From Actinomycetes bacterium (lineage in GTDB: Bacteria > Actinomycetota > Acidimicrobiia > Acidimicrobiales > SZUA-35): DNA of 6,189 nt. Each line of letters begins with the position of its first letter. Position 1 is the stretch's first letter. The notes beneath the pieces were generated by a model, which was not told the DNA's origin, made no database searches, and saw only the letters and a program-made list of their open reading frames with translations. Positions 5,848 through 6,189 of this stretch are shown piece by piece. The DNA lies in assembly GCA_024227975.1 (NCBI GenBank), contig JAAETV010000643.1, positions 1-6,189 on the forward strand. The letters are read 5' to 3'. Position numbers and translations under genes: made by a program.

Positions 5848-6189
5848 ATGCGTGCCATGATCCTCGTCAGTTTCCGCAATATCGCTGCCCATCGGCTCCG
5901 CTTCGCACTGACGACCTTCGCCGTGTTGCTCGGGGTGAGCTTCGTCGTCGGTTCGTTCGTGCTCACCGATGGGCTGCGGGCGACGTTTGACAACATCGTG
6001 GCCGACGCCAACGCCGACCTCGATGTCCAGATCCAGGCCAAGAGCGGTTTCGAAGAGGTCCAGTTCACTGACCGTCCCATCGACGAGGCCCTCGTGGACG
6101 TGGTCGCCGCGGTTGATGGCGTTGAGCTGGCCGTCGCTGGCACACAGAGCGCCAAGATCGTCCCGGTCACGGCTAGCGGTGATCCAATC
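5848..6189 (+). CDS. FtsX/MacB-type ABC permease, 3' partial
   Basis: First 114 codons of the membrane partner of the preceding ATPase; the gene runs off the window. A short cytoplasmic start (MRAMILVSFRNIAAHRLRFA) leads into one membrane helix at about residues 18-40 (LTTFAVLLGVSFVVGSFVL). The beginning of the large extracytoplasmic MacB_PCD-like domain follows (TDGLRATFDNIVADANADLDV, then VAAVDGVELAVAGTQ). The order and wording match the long actinobacterial FtsX permeases, which often reach 800 or more residues with two FtsX domains, though the total length cannot be seen. GAGG at 5834-5837, inside the end of the ATPase gene, lies 10 bases before the ATG, so translation is probably coupled. 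An in-frame ATG at 5857 is a less likely start. Export of lipid or drug substrates, or a cell-envelope role, is inferred from the family. Confidence 0.88.
   Translation, partial: MRAMILVSFRNIAAHRLRFALTTFAVLLGVSFVVGSFVLTDGLRATFDNIVADANADLDVQIQAKSGFEEVQFTDRPIDEALVDVVAAVDGVELAVAGTQSAKIVPVTASGDPI

Overview
This window reads as a stretch of chromosome from a high-GC actinobacterium. The base composition is GC-rich, start codons include TTG, and the first gene belongs to a peptidoglycan-binding-domain adaptor type that is common in Actinobacteria. An Acidimicrobiia-like source is my guess; nothing here fixes the taxon. There is no rRNA, tRNA, CRISPR array, transposase, integrase or recognisable phage gene.

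Layout from left to right. (1) At 1-986 (+) lies the 3' part of a membrane-fusion/periplasmic-adaptor-type efflux protein with a peptidoglycan-binding-like domain. Its N-terminus is outside the window, and a 14-bp tandem repeat sits on its stop codon. (2) At 1085-2416 (-) is a 12-helix MFS transporter of the MCT/OFA type. (3) At 2501-3586 (+), divergent from it, is a cytoplasmic metal-dependent amidohydrolase with a complete ligand set. The 84-bp gap between them is unusual: both genes carry the same 9-base leader CACTAGGTT exactly 8 bases before the start codon, as a mirror-image pair, and a second dyad lies between the copies. (4) At 3664-3873 (-) is a decayed coding remnant with an in-frame amber stop. 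(5) At 3874-4836 (-) is a 10-helix EamA/DMT transporter. (6) A 223-bp divergent gap with two stacked dyads leads to an ABC export operon at 5060-6189 (+): an ATPase of the LolD/MacB class, then the start of an FtsX/MacB-type permease that runs off the window.

How they may work together. The transporter and amidohydrolase look like a co-regulated transport-and-hydrolysis pair for one unidentified compound. The ATPase and permease form an ABC export or envelope-remodelling complex. The adaptor at the left edge is the kind of protein that often accompanies such a complex, so the block from 1085 to 4836 may have been inserted between parts of one efflux system. That is inference: the genes to the left of the window are unseen, and the adaptor may belong with them.

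I did not find a convincing new multi-gene system. The most distinctive signals are the mirrored leaders of the divergent pair, the unannotated gene remnant behind the EamA gene, and the dyads ahead of the ABC operon.
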